From assembly GCA_014378155.1 (NCBI GenBank), contig JACMOF010000485.1, forward strand, positions 1 through 22,763: DNA of 22,763 nt. Direction: 5' to 3'. The stretch is from Caulobacter sp. (GTDB lineage Bacteria; Pseudomonadota; Alphaproteobacteria; Caulobacterales; Caulobacteraceae). How positions within the stretch are numbered: position 1 is the first letter of the stretch; the number at the start of each line of letters is the position of its first letter. A program made the translations under genes and the position numbers. Below are positions 20,789-22,763 of this stretch, piece after piece. The notes beneath the pieces are model-generated. The model ran no database searches, had not been told where the DNA came from, and saw only the letters and a program-made list of their open reading frames with translations.

Positions 20789-22666
20789 CTACCCCCGTCT
20801 CGTCCCACCCCATCGCGCCACCTTCTCCAGCAACTCTCCCACCGCGATCGGCTTGCCGACATGGTCGTCCATGCCGGCGGCGCGGTAAGTCTCGATCTGC
20901 CCCGCCAGGACATTGGCGCTCAGCGCGATGATCGGCACACGGGCGGCGGAGCCCTGTAGGGCGCGGATGGCGCGGGTGGCGCTGACGCCGTCCTGGATCG
21001 GCATCTGCCCGTCCATCAGCACGAGGTCGTAGCCGCCGCGCGCCGCCGCCGCGACCACCTCGACGCCATTGGTCGCCAGATCGACCTGATGGCCCACCGA
21101 ACACAGGATCGCGCTGACCAATTCTCGATTGGCCACATTGTCGTCGGCCAGCAGCACCCGCGCCCCAGCGGTCGGGACGGTGGCTGGCGAGATCGGCGCG
21201 GTTTCCGGCGCCGATGCCACGGGCAGCGGCAGGACGCACCAGAACCGCGAACCCGCTCCGAGGTCGCTCTGGACCCCGACCTCGCCGCCCATGGCCTCGG
21301 CCAGCCGTTTGGTGATCGACAGGCCGAGCCCCGTACCGCCGAACCGCCGGGTGACCGAGGCGTCGGCCTGGATGAAGCGATCGAACACGTGATCGATCAT
21401 GTCGGGCGCCAGGCCGATGCCGGTGTCCGTGACCGAGAACTCGATCCGGGCCGCGCCATCGGCGTCTGGCCCGAGGCGGCGCGCCGACAGGGTTACGCCG
21501 CCGTCCCTCGTGAACTTGACAGCATTGCCCAGCAGGTTGAGCAGAATCTGGCGCAAGCGCTCGGGATCACCGACCACGAAGGCCGCCACGTCGGCGTCAA
21601 TCCCCTTGGTCAGGCTCAGGCTCTTGGCCGAGGCCTGGGCCTCGATGATCCCCAGCGCCTGGTCCAGCAGCGGTTCCAAGGCGAACGGGCGCGAATCCAG
21701 CTCGACGCCGCCGGCCTCCAGCTTCGATAGGTCCAGCACGTCGTTCAGCGTCGACATCAACGCCTGGCCGGCGGCGTCGATGCGGTCGAGATGGCGGGTC
21801 TGGCCGGCGTCCAGCGGCGTGGCGCGCAGCAGGCCCGCGAAGCCGATGACGCTGGTCAGGGGCGTGCGCAACTCGTGACTCATATTGGCCAGGAATTCCT
21901 CCTGGGCGTGGGCGGCGGCCTCGGCGCGGCTTCGGGCCTGCGCCAGTTCGCGTGCGGTTTCGACCTGGTCGCTCGTGTCGATCTGGTTGACCAGCACCCC
22001 GACCGCGCCGGTCACCGGATCGACGGCGCGGCGCGCGGTCAGCCCGTGCCACTGCTCGCCGGCCGAGGTCACGACGCGACAGGCCAGCACGGTGATTTCA
22101 CCGGCCAAGGCCTCGCCCCAGATGCGCTCGGCCTCGGCAGGATCGGCGAAGGCCTGGTGGAAGATTTTTTGATCAGGAAAGCAGGCCATGCGGCTGGGAT
22201 TGGCGAACAGGCGCCGGCCCTTGCCGTCGAACAGCCCGACCAGCACCGGCGTGTGTCGCAGCGCCTCGGCAGCGCGCTGCTCGTCGGGGCTGATCGCCAG
22301 CGAGGTCGCCTCGAACAGCATCGCCTCGCTGCCGTCGGCCAGGGTGATGGCCGAGATCGTGGCCGAGACCGAGGTCGGAACGCCCAGGGGATAGAAGGTC
22401 CAGTGCTCGGTGACCGCCTCGCCCCGGGCGATCTTCTGGTGGATGGTCTCCATCCGTGTGCGCACCGCCGGCGACTGGTCGGAAAAGTCACGCGCCAGCA
22501 GGGCGTCGAGGTCGACCGCCCCCCACAGGGTCACGGCGGCAGGGTTGGCGTAGACCTTGCGCTTGCGCAAGTCGTCGAACACCCAGACCGGCCGGCGCAG
22601 GCGCTCGAAGCTCGCTATGTCGAATGGCAGGCAGGCGGGCGCGGACGGTCGGGGCGACGGCGACAT
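20789..22666 (-). CDS. Hybrid sensor histidine kinase with PAS domains and receiver
   Basis: Cytoplasmic hybrid kinase of 625 residues without membrane segments. Residues 18-120 and about 133-230 are PAS-like sensor folds (VWVFDDLRKRKVYANPAAVTLWG; VLVGLFDGKGRRLFANPSRM). A short coiled coil with QARSRAEAAAHAQEEFLANMSHELRTPLTSVIGF gives the phospho-acceptor His264. The ATPase has Asn381 in LLNLLGNAVKFT, DTGIG (414-418) and FGGTGLGLSI. The C-terminal receiver has the acidic pair in LLADDN (508-509), Asp552 in LVLMDGQMP and Lys605. All catalytic residues are present, so it should phosphorylate itself and its receiver. ATG 22666 has GGAAG upstream. No separate response regulator or phosphotransferase lies alongside; the partner must be elsewhere. 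Confidence 0.93.
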   Translation of the reverse strand: MSPSPRPSAPACLPFDIASFERLRRPVWVFDDLRKRKVYANPAAVTLWGAVDLDALLARDFSDQSPAVRTRMETIHQKIARGEAVTEHWTFYPLGVPTSVSATISAITLADGSEAMLFEATSLAISPDEQRAAEALRHTPVLVGLFDGKGRRLFANPSRMACFPDQKIFHQAFADPAEAERIWGEALAGEITVLACRVVTSAGEQWHGLTARRAVDPVTGAVGVLVNQIDTSDQVETARELAQARSRAEAAAHAQEEFLANMSHELRTPLTSVIGFAGLLRATPLDAGQTRHLDRIDAAGQALMSTLNDVLDLSKLEAGGVELDSRPFALEPLLDQALGIIEAQASAKSLSLTKGIDADVAAFVVGDPERLRQILLNLLGNAVKFTRDGGVTLSARRLGPDADGAARIEFSVTDTGIGLAPDMIDHVFDRFIQADASVTRRFGGTGLGLSITKRLAEAMGGEVGVQSDLGAGSRFWCVLPLPVASAPETAPISPATVPTAGARVLLADDNVANRELVSAILCSVGHQVDLATNGVEVVAAAARGGYDLVLMDGQMPIQDGVSATRAIRALQGSAARVPIIALSANVLAGQIETYRAAGMDDHVGKPIAVGELLEKVARWGGTRRG

Positions 22667-22763
22667 CGAGGGGCTTCCAAACAGAGCACTCCATTAACGC
22701 ATCAATTGCGGCATTCGGCGTGCATTCACACGGACCTAATGTCGCACGCGCGAAACGATGGAA
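22667..22763 (-). other. Upstream region of the hybrid kinase; no clear gene
   Basis: These 97 nt contain the ribosome site and probably the kinase promoter. Nothing matches a promoter consensus well. TTAACGCATCAATTG (22693-22707) resembles a CtrA site (TTAA-N7-TTAA) imperfectly and is not called. Confidence 0.3.

Noticed and set aside
22693..22707. Possible CtrA-binding site TTAACGCATCAATTG
   Set aside because: Second half-site is ATTG instead of TTAA; one half-site is too common to support the call.

Overview
The window looks like a high-GC alphaproteobacterial chromosome, most likely Caulobacter or a close Caulobacteraceae relative. The basis is the gene set (ptsP, lysC and ubiG close together, a Flp-type pilin, an HWE-family histidine kinase), the codon use, and interspersed palindromic repeats of a kind common in this group. 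No rRNA, tRNA, CRISPR array, phage or IS element was recognised. Most of it is ordinary core genome with small accessory insertions.

Layout. (1) 1-2100, minus: ptsP, the GAF-domain enzyme I of the nitrogen phosphotransferase system, cut by the window edge. (2) 2306-3480, minus: a secreted glycine-zipper protein with a tandem Tyr/Asn/Gly repeat and its own terminator, then a conserved hypothetical protein. (3) 3481-6859: two repeat elements, lysC (minus), then on the plus strand an AbrB-like antitoxin and PIN toxin pair wedged between lysC and ubiG. (4) 7018-8581, plus: two more glycine-zipper envelope proteins closed by a terminator. (5) 8595-10928, minus: a compact set comF, grxC, nitrilase-family amidase, DUF1178 protein. 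(6) 10927-11841, plus: a SAM methyltransferase whose start codon overlaps that of comF in the opposite direction. (7) 11863-12495: a repeat, a Flp-type pilin reading frame whose 5' end runs into a mutT/Nudix gene. (8) 12578-14787, plus: a PRC-barrel protein, a large palindromic repeat, an RhlE-type DEAD-box helicase and its terminator. (9) 14889-17095: an HWE sensor kinase (plus) and a small membrane protein (minus). (10) 17203-20660, minus: a two-gene ABC exporter and an ArsR-SRPBCC pair. (11) 20789-22666, minus: a hybrid sensor kinase.

Functional links. The paired genes (antitoxin-toxin, ABC ATPase-permease, ArsR-SRPBCC) overlap by 4-8 nt, as expected for translational coupling. The three glycine-zipper genes share signal peptide plus zipper architecture, and each has a direct repeat with 11-bp periodicity about 80-115 nt upstream of its start, hinting at common control by a response regulator. 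The ArsR gene has the clearest regulatory site: a TTGCAT-17-TATACA promoter with a 16-bp palindrome over the predicted transcription start and the ATG, which predicts a nearly leaderless, autorepressed transcript.

No single wholly new system stands out. The most unusual items are the pilin with no start codon of its own outside mutT, the comF/methyltransferase start overlap with a short leader ORF, the leaderless ArsR start inside its own operator, and a possible Shine-Dalgarno-masking hairpin in front of the 349-residue glycine-zipper protein.
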